Shown here: one piece after another, positions 6,954 to 13,183 of the stretch
Numbering within the stretch: position 1 is the first letter of the stretch
Layout of the letters: the number at the start of each line of letters is the position of its first letter
DNA from: Verrucomicrobiia bacterium
GTDB taxonomy: Bacteria > Verrucomicrobiota > Verrucomicrobiia > Verrucomicrobiales > DEV007
NCBI GenBank assembly: GCA_020439945.1
Contig: JAGRPB010000041.1
Coordinates: 1-35,364, forward strand
Direction of reading: 5' to 3'
Length of the DNA stretch: 35,364 nt
Position numbers and translations under genes: made by a program
The notes under the pieces: model-generated
Seen by the model: only the letters and a program-made list of their open reading frames with translations
Told to the model about the DNA's origin: nothing
The model's database searches: none

Positions 6954-7826
6954 TCAAGCCCCGCCCGCCAAGTTACGCCGCCAGCAGAGATTGTCGATCA
7001 ATCGCGTTTTCCCGAACCAGACCGCCAACGCGATGAGCAGGCCGTCTTCGCCGATCGCATCGATCGATTCGAGCGTGTCGGGATGAACACCGGCCACGTA
7101 GTCGATCCGCGACAGCGGTTGGCTGGCGATGCGTTGTTCGACCTGACCTAACAGGGTTAAGACGTCGACCTGACCCTGTTGAATCAACTCGCGCGCCTCC
7201 CCCAGCGCCCGGGAAAGCACACTCGCCTGAGCGCGTTCGTCGTCGCTCAGGTAGGCGTTCCGCGAGCTCATGGCCAGGCCGTCGGTCTCACGAACGATGG
7301 GAGCGCCGATGATCTCTACGGGAAAGTCGAGATCGCGAACCATCCGCCGAATGACCGCGAGTTGCTGGTAGTCTTTCTCGCCAAAAACGGCCGCATCCGG
7401 CTGCGTCAGGTTGAACAACTTCGCGACGATCGTGCAGACGCCGGTGAAAAACTGGGGCCGGCTGGCGCCTTCGAGACCAGCACCAATGCCCGACTCCACC
7501 ACGGCGACCGACGCATCCGGCGCGTACATGGCGGGCCGCTCGGGCGCGAAAACCACGTCACATCCGCGGCCTTCCAACATCGCGAGATCCGTTTCCAACT
7601 GGCGCGGATAGCGATCGAAATCTTCGTGCGGCGCGAATTGGGCTGGGTTCACAAAAATGGTCGCAGCCACTTCCCCGTCGTCGCCGGCGCGTTCGCGAGC
7701 GAGATCGACGAGACTCAGGTGCCCCTCGTGGAGCGCCCCCATCGTCGGCACCAGCACTCGCGGCCGAGGCGCGGAACGGTCGCCCACCCAGGCACGGCAT
7801 TCATCGAGATCGGAAATCACTCGCAT
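6954..7826 (-). CDS. panC: Pantothenate synthetase
   Basis: A 290-residue enzyme that condenses pantoate and beta-alanine with ATP to pantothenate for coenzyme A. Motifs in order: VPTMGALHEGHLSLV (residues 27-41, ATP-binding HxGH), TIFVNPAQFAPHEDFDRYPR near 76 (usual SIFVNPxQFxxxEDxxxYPR), VFAPE, FTGVCTIVAKLFNLTQPD, FGEKDYQQL and MSSRNAYLSDDER (KMSKS-like loop). Residues 207-230 (ELIQQGQVDVLTLLGQVEQ) are partly encoded by a palindromic element (7149-7182) also found in intergenic positions. The length of this linker seems normal for the family, so the enzyme should be active. It lies 4 bases downstream of the glycosyltransferase stop and is part of the same operon. Confidence 0.95.
   Translation of the reverse strand: MRVISDLDECRAWVGDRSAPRPRVLVPTMGALHEGHLSLVDLARERAGDDGEVAATIFVNPAQFAPHEDFDRYPRQLETDLAMLEGRGCDVVFAPERPAMYAPDASVAVVESGIGAGLEGASRPQFFTGVCTIVAKLFNLTQPDAAVFGEKDYQQLAVIRRMVRDLDFPVEIIGAPIVRETDGLAMSSRNAYLSDDERAQASVLSRALGEARELIQQGQVDVLTLLGQVEQRIASQPLSRIDYVAGVHPDTLESIDAIGEDGLLIALAVWFGKTRLIDNLCWRRNLAGGA
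7149..7182 (-). repeat. Palindromic element TCAACAGGGTCAGGTC inside panC
   Basis: On the minus strand this stretch begins TCAACAGGGTCAGGTCG and ends TTAACCCTGTTA, giving inverted arms of 8-9 bp around a 16-base centre. Its first 17 bases are identical to the intergenic element at 25551-25585, and related elements occur at 19781 and 34859. It lies in frame in panC, coding for roughly QQGQVDVLTLLG. Confidence 0.7.
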
Positions 7827-7830
7827 GGGG

Positions 7831-8937
7831 TCAGATCAGTTTATCGAAACACGCCAACGTGGCTTCGACGTTGCGGGCGATGCTGAATTTCGCGGCGACG
7901 GCGCGGTTCTGATCCCGGGCCGCGGCACGCCTCGCCGGAGGATGCCAACCGGCACAGGCTTCCACGAGGTCGTGCGACTTCAGGTCGGTGATGATGTCGC
8001 CCTGCAGTTCAGGGAAGAGATCCGCGATGCCGTTCGCGTTCGTGGTGATCACCGGCAGACCATGCGACGCGGCCTCGAGACAGGCGTTGGAAAACGGGTC
8101 GTAGATCGTGGGCAGGACGAAGACATCGGACAACTCGTAAAGCTGGGCGAGTTCGGTGGAAGCCATCGGGCCGAGGAACTCCGTCACCCCGCGAACCCGC
8201 GTGCGGGGCGGGCCGCCGCGATCCTTCCCGGCCACGTAAAGTTTCACCTCGCAACCCTGATCCGCGAGCGCCTCGACCGCGGCCATGGCGAAGCGCAGCC
8301 CTTTCCGCTCCCAACCGGAGCCAACGAACAGGAAAGCGACCGTGTCCGGATCGAGGCCATAGATTTCGCGCCCCCGATTGCGGAGTTTCTCGCGAGTCCT
8401 GGTGTCGAATTCGGGAGCGTCGAAACCATTCGGCACCACCGAGATCCGGTCGGGAACGGTGCCGTAGTATTCGGTGATCTCGCCTTTCACGAAGGTCGCG
8501 TTGGCAATGATGTGCGCCTTCGACTTTGGCCCGTAAAGCGATTGCTCCAGTCGCAGGATCTGCTCGTGCTTCAGGTTCAGCTTCCGAAACCAGGAACGGA
8601 ATGACGGCTCGTGCCGCGCCCGCCTTTTCAGCCAAGCCGCATGGACGCCATCGCCCGCCCGGTAGCAGTCGCAGGACCAGACCCGCTCCAGGCTGAAGAG
8701 AAAATCGCAATGCTGCTTCGGTTTCGCATCCTCCAGCGCCACCGCGAAATCGCCCGGGCTCCCGGCGCGTTTCAGCGTGACCTGTTCGCGCTCCCCCCAG
8801 GCCGCACTCGGCCATTTCCGATCGGAAAACAGCACGCATTCATGCCCACGCGCCTCCAGCCCCGCGGCGAAGCGGATCAAGTAACGTTCCGCGCCGCCGG
8901 TGTCTGAATAACCGCGTCTGACCAGGCCGATTTTCAT
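7831..8937 (-). CDS. Family 4 glycosyltransferase
   Basis: A 368-residue GT-B glycosyltransferase, probably acting on lipopolysaccharide or another surface glycan. The N-terminal domain has KIGLVRRGYSDTGGAERYL (acceptor-side loop GGAER). The C-terminal donor domain has ISVVPNGFDAPEF near 174 (usual VIPNGVD), LFVGSGWERKGLRFAMAAV near 210 (usual FVGRLxxxKGxxxLI) and KLYVAGKDRGG. FVLPTIYDPFSNACLEAASHG near 290 gives the E-x7-E nucleotide-sugar motif, followed by GLPVITTNANGIADLF. WaaG-like core heptose/glucose transferases share this layout, but the exact sugar is not predictable. ATG 8937 is preferred over TTG 8940. The gene leads the operon with panC, the toxin-antitoxin pair and nadB. Confidence 0.9.
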   Translation of the reverse strand: MKIGLVRRGYSDTGGAERYLIRFAAGLEARGHECVLFSDRKWPSAAWGEREQVTLKRAGSPGDFAVALEDAKPKQHCDFLFSLERVWSCDCYRAGDGVHAAWLKRRARHEPSFRSWFRKLNLKHEQILRLEQSLYGPKSKAHIIANATFVKGEITEYYGTVPDRISVVPNGFDAPEFDTRTREKLRNRGREIYGLDPDTVAFLFVGSGWERKGLRFAMAAVEALADQGCEVKLYVAGKDRGGPPRTRVRGVTEFLGPMASTELAQLYELSDVFVLPTIYDPFSNACLEAASHGLPVITTNANGIADLFPELQGDIITDLKSHDLVEACAGWHPPARRAAARDQNRAVAAKFSIARNVEATLACFDKLI

Positions 8938-8940
8938 CAA

Positions 8941-9144
8941 TCACTCGCAACCCCGACCGGCCGAGGAATGCGCCCGGTCGGGAATCCGGACCATGCCATT
9001 CTCCGGCGGGATCGCCACTGTGAATTGGTTGGTCGGGGTTTGAAGTCCCGAACATCCTACCGGATACTTGAAGCCGTCGTGAGTGGGAAAAAAAGTCAGC
9101 GCCAAGGCGTCCGAATCTACCGGCAGCCACAAAGGCCAATCGGG
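8941..9144 (-). pseudogene. Possible C-terminal remnant of an interrupted gene
   Basis: On the minus strand a frame open after a stop at 9145-9147 reads PDWPLWLPVDSDALALTFF and so on, ends IPPENGMVRIPD...GRGCE, and stops 3 bases before the glycosyltransferase ATG. Codon use is GC-rich at third positions, as in the neighbouring operon genes, and the tight junction suggests a real coupled gene. No proper start is present; only TTG at 9132 is available. Together with the orphan start at 14562 it may be the two ends of one gene split by the 9.15-14.47 kb island. This is an inference. Confidence 0.3.
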
Positions 9145-9152
9145 CTATCCGA

Positions 9153-9494
9153 TTGAAGCCTTCCGCGACCGATTACAGGAGTTATGTGATCACCACCTCG
9201 AAAGTTTTGGGAGTTACAGGGCCAGACGCGCAAAAGACGAAGCCCACCGCGGCTTCTCTCGCTGGCAAACTTGGACTCCTGAAGGCAGAATCCCAAACCT
9301 TGGACGAGTTCCGCAACCGGAATCCTGATCTCCACAACGTCAATGAGAAGGTGGTCTCTTGGAACGGAGCCAGTCTGCTATTCGAACTGAGGGTGGCGAA
9401 ATCGAAGCTGAAAAGCAAGGAACCAGGAGACAGGCAAGAAATCACTTTGTTCGCCTTGGTGTCTCTGTGTGCCGATAATTTAAGAAACCGGTGA
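9153..9494 (+). CDS. Possible small hypothetical protein
   Basis: An ATG-initiated frame of 113 residues at the left edge of the island. The second half (ESQTLDEFRNRNPDLHNVNE, then VSWNGASLLFELRVAKSK) has protein-like composition and no low complexity. No family is recognised, there is no clear Shine-Dalgarno sequence, and the last 53 bases overlap the end of a convergent minus-strand gene. A second open frame starting GTG at 9083 overlaps its beginning, so a frameshifted longer gene cannot be excluded. Confidence 0.33.
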   Translation: MKPSATDYRSYVITTSKVLGVTGPDAQKTKPTAASLAGKLGLLKAESQTLDEFRNRNPDLHNVNEKVVSWNGASLLFELRVAKSKLKSKEPGDRQEITLFALVSLCADNLRNR

Positions 9495-9750
9495 TTGGAC
9501 TATCACGATTGATATAACTGATCATTTCAACACAGGTCTCATCGGGATCGGCCGCCTCGACCTCTTCGCAAACAATTTTGAGGATTCCTTCGGATTCCCA
9601 TTGCTTCAGACTGCTAAGAACTTCCTTCCAATGATGGCGACCAAATATTTCGAGCGAAGATTTCCTAATGAAGGGACTCCGGTTGTCATCCAAACAACGA
9701 TGAATGCCGGCTCTTAATGATTCCAAAGAGAACTCCTCTCTGCTTTTCAT
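9442..9750 (-). CDS. Hypothetical protein of the island
   Basis: A 102-residue protein from ATG 9750. It reads MKSREEFSLESLRAGIHRCL, then FGRHHWKEVLSSLKQWESEG, then two acidic segments. The composition suggests a soluble mostly helical domain, and I do not recognise a family. A longer frame to 9837 is open but the extra 29 residues are encoded by the 115-bp repeat at 9767-9880, so the inner ATG is preferred. An AAAGGG precedes this ATG but is too close for a normal ribosome binding site. The last 53 bases overlap the opposite-strand frame at 9153-9494. Confidence 0.5.
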   Translation of the reverse strand: MKSREEFSLESLRAGIHRCLDDNRSPFIRKSSLEIFGRHHWKEVLSSLKQWESEGILKIVCEEVEAADPDETCVEMISYINRDSPITGFLNYRHTETPRRTK

Positions 9751-9766
9751 CCCTTTTGTCGATCGA

Positions 9767-9880
9767 TTGAGGAATGGCAGCCGGATCCGGGAGCGCCCCA
9801 TCGATTTAAGGATAGGAAATCGAATCAGAGAAGTCAATCAACTCGAAGCGGGGGCGGACTGGCCATCTCCGGCTTTTTCG
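9767..9880. repeat. 115-bp cassette-like repeat, copy 1
   Basis: Plus-strand sequence from TTGAGGAATGGCAGCC through CCGGGAGCGCC and TCAATCAACTCG to CCATCTCCGGCTTTTTCG. It matches copy 2 at 12065-12179 over its whole length with scattered differences. It covers the last ~43 bases and the downstream region of the minus-strand gene 9838-10350. It holds a hairpin with 7-bp arms TCGATTT (9801-9807) and AAATCGA (9817-9823). Copy 2 has a different 7-bp stem at the equivalent place, so the structure is kept while the sequence changes. Confidence 0.75.
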
Positions 9881-10350
9881 GCGCTGTTCTTGCGGGCGGC
9901 CTCAATCTCCAAGTCGTTTGGTGTGGTTGCCGGAATGCCATGGGTAGCAAACAAACTCCGGAATTGTTTCTTCCAAGAGCGTGGTATGGGTCGTTGGCTC
10001 GACTCAAACTTGAACAAATCGCACTCGAAGCAGATCTGGATCTCACGACTGGACTCATCCCCCTGTAGAATGATTCGGTGATGTGGCTTCCAGCACATGC
10101 TGACGTCAAATGGCAAGGGAGGTCGTGATCTCAAGTTTGAGGAAATCCACTCATTCAAATTCTGAGGAGTGATAGCGGAACGATTTATGACCTCACCGGC
10201 AAAGTATCGCTCGAGGAAAACGGTTTCAGCCTCCTTTGTCGCGTCTTCGATTCTAGAAACCATCCTTGTTCCGCTAGAGAAAAAGACTGCTGAGAATGCC
10301 AACACAATTCCGGCGAAAGTGATGCCGCAACCAGCCAATTTCCTCTTCAT
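9838..10350 (-). CDS. Hypothetical membrane-anchored protein (CxxPHHxI...CFEC type)
   Basis: A 170-residue protein from ATG 10350 (a GTG lies two codons earlier). An N-terminal segment MKRKLAGCGITFAGIVLAFS is a signal anchor or lipoprotein-like signal, though the cysteine at residue 8 is too early for a standard lipobox. The soluble part contains CWKPHHRIILQGD and, 15 residues later, IQICFECDLFKF. This CxPxHxI...ICFEC pattern resembles small hypothetical proteins that recur in PVC and Bacteroidetes genomes; no function is known to me. A final motif WKKQFRSLFATHGIP follows. The last residues, EKAGDGQSAPASS, are encoded by the 115-bp repeat and resemble the tail EQVGDGKPNPVTS of the otherwise unrelated protein at 12136-12717. 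Confidence 0.65.
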   Translation of the reverse strand: MKRKLAGCGITFAGIVLAFSAVFFSSGTRMVSRIEDATKEAETVFLERYFAGEVINRSAITPQNLNEWISSNLRSRPPLPFDVSMCWKPHHRIILQGDESSREIQICFECDLFKFESSQRPIPRSWKKQFRSLFATHGIPATTPNDLEIEAARKNSAEKAGDGQSAPASS

Positions 10351-10443
10351 TTCCACGCCGAGACAATATGGCTGAGCATTGGAACGGCTCAGCCTGATAG
10401 TAAAAAGTCAGGCGGCGTGTTCTGAGGTTCAAATCGTGGGCTA

Positions 10444-10463
10444 TCTCGCCGGCGAGGGCGAGA
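10444..10463 (+). other. Hairpin upstream of the IS110 transposase
   Basis: TCTCGCC (10444-10450) pairs with GGCGAGA (10457-10463) around the loop GGCGAG. It lies 38 bases before the transposase ATG. In IS110-type elements structured RNA can be encoded at either end, so this may be part of a guide RNA or of the transposase leader. Confidence 0.45.
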
Positions 10464-10501
10464 CCTATCCGGTATGTTGAAGCGTTGAATCAATCAACAA
10501 A

Positions 10502-11656
10502 ATGAACTCATCAGAACACGCCATGAAAATCAAACTCTATGTCGGCCTCGACGTCCACAAAAACTCCATCGTGGTTGCCACCGCTCTCGATCGCGGCGGC
10601 GAGCCCCAGGCCTACGGCAAGTGGGGAGGTTCCAATCTCGCCGTCGAACGCGGCCTGCTCAAACTGCGCAAAAGCTTCGGCGTCGATAAATCCGAAATCT
10701 CCCTGGTCTATGAGGCCGGCCCCTCGGGTTTCGTCCTGGTCCGCAGACTCAGCCAGCTCGGTTACCACTGCATCGTGGTCGCCCCCTCGGAGGTTCCCTC
10801 CAAGGCGGGAGACCGCGTCAAGACCGACAAGCGCGACGCCCGCAAGCTCGCCCGCCTGCACCGCGCCGGAGAGTTGACTGCCATCCACGTCCCGGCGGCC
10901 CGCGACGAGGCCGTCCGCGACCTCTGCCGCGCCCGCACCGACGCCATGCAGGCCCTTGCCCGCGCCAAGCAACAGCTCGGCATGTTCATGCTCCGAAACG
11001 GCTTCCGCTACGATGGCAAGACCAACTGGACCCAGGCTCACCTCAACTACCTGCGCCGCACCCCCATGCCGCATCCCGCCCAGCAACTGGTCCTCGAAGA
11101 ATATCTCCTCGAAGTCGATGCCCTCACCCAGCGGGTCGCCCGGATCGAGGCCCACATGATCGAACTGCTCCCCTCCTGGGAACGCGAACCCTATGTGCGC
11201 GCCCTGATGGCCTGCAAGGGCTTCAAGGAAGTCGCCGCCATGACCGTCATCTCCGAGTTGGGTGATCTTTCGCGCTTCACCCATCCCCGGCAGCTGATGG
11301 GATACCTCGGACTGGTGCCCGAGGAAGCCTCCAGCGGCGAGCGTCGCAGGCAGGGCGGCATCACCAAGACCGGCAACGGCCACGCCCGCTGGATGCTCAT
11401 CGAATGTGCCTCCCACTACAGCCACGCGCCGCGAGTCTCGCCCCAGCTATCGGCCCGCCAGGCTGGCCAGAGCCGCGAGGTCAGAGCCATCGCGTGGCGG
11501 GCGCAGAACCGTCTCAACGCCCGGTTCAAACGCCTCGCCGCACGCCAACTGCATCGCAACAAGATCGTCGTGGCCGTGGCCCGCGAGTTGTGTGGATTTA
11601 TCTGGGAGTTGCACCATCAGGTCAGCGCCGAGGTCGATCAGAAAACCGGTGCCTGA
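10502..11656 (+). CDS. IS110-family DEDD transposase/recombinase
   Basis: A 384-residue transposase. The N-terminal RuvC-like DEDD domain shows YVGLDVHKNSIVVA (first Asp at residue 17), SLVYEAGPSGFVLVRRL (Glu at 69) and RVKTDKRDARKLARLHRAGE (two Asp near 101-105). The C-terminal Tnp domain has ALMACKGFKEVAAMTVISEL, the DLSRFTHPRQLMGYLGLVP motif, then SSGERRRQGGITKTGN with the presumed catalytic serine of the family. It ends with a helical tail. The protein is full length, so the copy may be active. IS110 enzymes join DNA guided by a structured RNA from the element's own non-coding end. The start could also be the internal ATG at 10523, which begins MKIKLYVGLDVHK. Confidence 0.95.
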   Translation: MNSSEHAMKIKLYVGLDVHKNSIVVATALDRGGEPQAYGKWGGSNLAVERGLLKLRKSFGVDKSEISLVYEAGPSGFVLVRRLSQLGYHCIVVAPSEVPSKAGDRVKTDKRDARKLARLHRAGELTAIHVPAARDEAVRDLCRARTDAMQALARAKQQLGMFMLRNGFRYDGKTNWTQAHLNYLRRTPMPHPAQQLVLEEYLLEVDALTQRVARIEAHMIELLPSWEREPYVRALMACKGFKEVAAMTVISELGDLSRFTHPRQLMGYLGLVPEEASSGERRRQGGITKTGNGHARWMLIECASHYSHAPRVSPQLSARQAGQSREVRAIAWRAQNRLNARFKRLAARQLHRNKIVVAVARELCGFIWELHHQVSAEVDQKTGA

Positions 11657-11730
11657 GCCGGCACCTGAGCGCCCACCCTGAGGACCACCACACAAGAACC
11701 AGAGCCGCACTCTCAACCAACCAGGAAGGG

Positions 11731-11979
11731 AGTTGAAGCGGATGTAGAGAGTTGAAGCGGATGTAGAGAGAAAGGTAGAGGCCGGCCCTCGCAGACGTTG
11801 TGAGTTAGTCCCACCCAAAGTGGGATGAGCACTCGATCCGAGAGACAGAGGAGAAGGCCGCGGTGAACTATTGAAGTGTCGGTAAACCTGTCCCAGCACG
11901 GTAAGTCCACGAATATCACCAGACACTGCCTGCGGGAAACCGCTCACCCTACGTAGCTCTCTCTACATCCCCTTCAACT
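11731..11979. repeat. 19-bp unit, two direct copies and one inverted copy
   Basis: The unit AGTTGAAGCGGATGTAGAG occurs at 11731-11749 and again immediately at 11750-11768. Its complement CTCTACATCCCCTTCAACT (one mismatch) is at 11961-11979. Similarity extends outward, so that the outer ends form inverted repeats of about 24 bp enclosing about 190 bases. This could be the subterminal inverted repeats of the IS or a small non-autonomous element lodged beside it. Confidence 0.75.
11769..11960 (+). ncRNA. Candidate guide (bridge/seek) RNA region of the IS110 element
   Basis: About 190 bases without a convincing gene, between the 19-bp inverted repeats downstream of the transposase. It contains a clean stem TCCCAC (11809-11814) / GTGGGA (11820-11825) with a 5-base loop. 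A longer-range pairing GTGTC (11876-11880) / GACAC (11922-11926) encloses CTGTCCCAGCACGG. Known IS1111-group elements encode a structured guide RNA in this position; the assignment here is by position and visible stems only. Confidence 0.4.
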
Positions 11980-12064
11980 CCTTCGAAAAACGCTGCCGCG
12001 CCGTTGGTCGCCCAACGGAAAAATATCCTTTTGCCCTTTGACAAACAAACAGCCATATCAACGT

Positions 12065-12179
12065 TTGAGGAATGGCAGCCCACTCCGGGAGCGCCGCCTC
12101 GATTCGAGGTTAAGGAATCGAATCAGTGCAGTCAATCAACTCGTAACGGGATTGGGCTTGCCATCTCCGACTTGTTCGC
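12065..12179. repeat. 115-bp cassette-like repeat, copy 2
   Basis: Counterpart of 9767-9880: TTGAGGAATGGCAGCC, CCGGGAGCGCC, AAGGAATCGAATCAG, TCAATCAACTCG and CCATCTCCG are shared in the same order. It covers the last ~44 bases and the downstream region of the minus-strand gene 12136-12717. Its hairpin is GATTCGA (12101-12107) / TCGAATC (12118-12124) with a 10-base loop, at the same place as in copy 1 but with a different stem sequence. Confidence 0.75.
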
Positions 12180-12717
12180 TCCGCTTCGCAAACGGGATAT
12201 CCGATGTCGAAAGGGTCTGTCCTTCGTAAGGACACAGTGTAACCAAATATTCCTTCTTCCCGCATCCCTTTGGCGCGAACTGATCCATCCCATCGTACGG
12301 AAACATCTGATCCAGTCTTGCAAGGTAGTCACCAGGCTCGACTTCAATTACAACATCATTTGATTGTGGATAATATTCGTCCGTAAATGGTAGCAACTGA
12401 TCCTCAAACTGGGCGCAATTCGTCAGCCCTCCGCTGTGGCAGGAGAACACAACGGGGCCAGTCACGGTGAATCGCTGAAAGTGGGGCGGCTTATAGCGTG
12501 GCGAGATCTCTGTGCCCTGAGTCTGCACCCTGATCCAAATTTGCCCTTCAGGTGTCGTCCAAGGAATGATCGTCGCTCGGCGCATTTCTTCGAGCAGGCG
12601 GTCTTCCAACTCCTCGATCTCCCAATCTTCGGATATGAATCGGCGGTAAGTATTGACATCGATCAATCCAGCGAATCCGGCATAATCAGTGGAGGTCTTA
12701 CCTTTCAGTTGGGCCAT
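12136..12717 (-). CDS. Hypothetical protein of the island
   Basis: A 193-residue protein from ATG 12717. It is acidic and apparently cytoplasmic: residues 30-48 (EDWEIEELEDRLLEEMRRA) form a charged helix. A middle segment FTVTGPVVFSCHSGGLTNC and a later EVEPGDYLARLDQMFPYDG suggest a beta-rich fold. I do not recognise a family. The final EQVGDGKPNPVTS is encoded by the 115-bp repeat and resembles the tail of the gene at 9838-10350, although the two proteins are otherwise unrelated. The base composition is lower in GC than that of the housekeeping genes. Confidence 0.6.
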   Translation of the reverse strand: MAQLKGKTSTDYAGFAGLIDVNTYRRFISEDWEIEELEDRLLEEMRRATIIPWTTPEGQIWIRVQTQGTEISPRYKPPHFQRFTVTGPVVFSCHSGGLTNCAQFEDQLLPFTDEYYPQSNDVVIEVEPGDYLARLDQMFPYDGMDQFAPKGCGKKEYLVTLCPYEGQTLSTSDIPFAKRSEQVGDGKPNPVTS

Positions 12718-13183
12718 TTTCTAGAGCGAACAGTCTTTATTCGTAGCCCCTCATCGGGTGATATCCCGCAGAGCCTTTGCTCAAGATGTTGTCCAAAGAA
12801 CCCCGATCCAGCAAGGTTTTTGTGCGAGAGGCGTTCGTCTATCCGGGTTCTTGAGCGAGAGGTTTTTCGCCTGCCGGGCAAACCCTGATATCATCCCTCC
12901 TGAAGGCGGGGAAGAATGCCCACGGCGGATAAGAAGTCTAAAGCAGCCAGAAGGGATTCGGCTCCCGATCGCTCAGAAAGAGACTCTCGGGAGAAGTGCG
13001 CGGAAGCGTCCTGAGCCGCTTGGGAAAAGCGGCTGGCGAGGACAGTTGAAAAGGTGAAGTTTTCTTTTGTCATTCCGGCAAGAAAATCCCAGCATGATGG
13101 CCATTCGGTAACTCAGGATAGTGGTCCGCGTCATTTTGAACCCCGGAAATTGGAACCAGGGAACCCGAAGCAAAATCAGGATC
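12718..13183. other. Intergenic island segment with an imperfect 31-bp tandem repeat
   Basis: No credible gene is visible in these 466 bases. At 12816-12878 a unit of about 31 bases occurs twice in tandem: GCGAGAGGCGTTCGTCTATC in the first copy and GCGAGAGGTTTTTCGCCTGC in the second, each followed by CGGG. The rest looks like degraded sequence. A GTG-started extension of the next gene reaches back to 13121. Confidence 0.4.

Larger units (their letters stand above)
10400..11985 (+). mobile_element. IS110-family insertion sequence (boundaries approximate)
   Basis: A DEDD transposase gene (10502-11656) is flanked by about 100-145 bases upstream and about 330 bases downstream that hold no gene but contain strong hairpins and repeats. 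IS110-family elements usually lack clear terminal inverted repeats and target duplications, so exact ends cannot be read from one copy. The upstream region has a 7-bp stem TCTCGCC/GGCGAGA (10444-10463). The downstream region carries a 19-bp repeat in direct and inverted form (11731-11979) with folded RNA-like sequence between. The long downstream non-coding part favours the IS1111-type arrangement, with the guide RNA at the right end. Confidence 0.75.

Noticed and set aside
9083..9328. Plus-strand GTG frame of 81 residues at the island's left edge
   Set aside because: It overlaps another frame and has no recognised domain. It could be the first part of a frameshifted gene with 9153-9494, but the evidence is too thin.
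11769..11960. Reading the region downstream of the transposase as a small gene on either strand
   Set aside because: Open frames there run across inverted repeats and stems, with no start signal; structured RNA is the better explanation.
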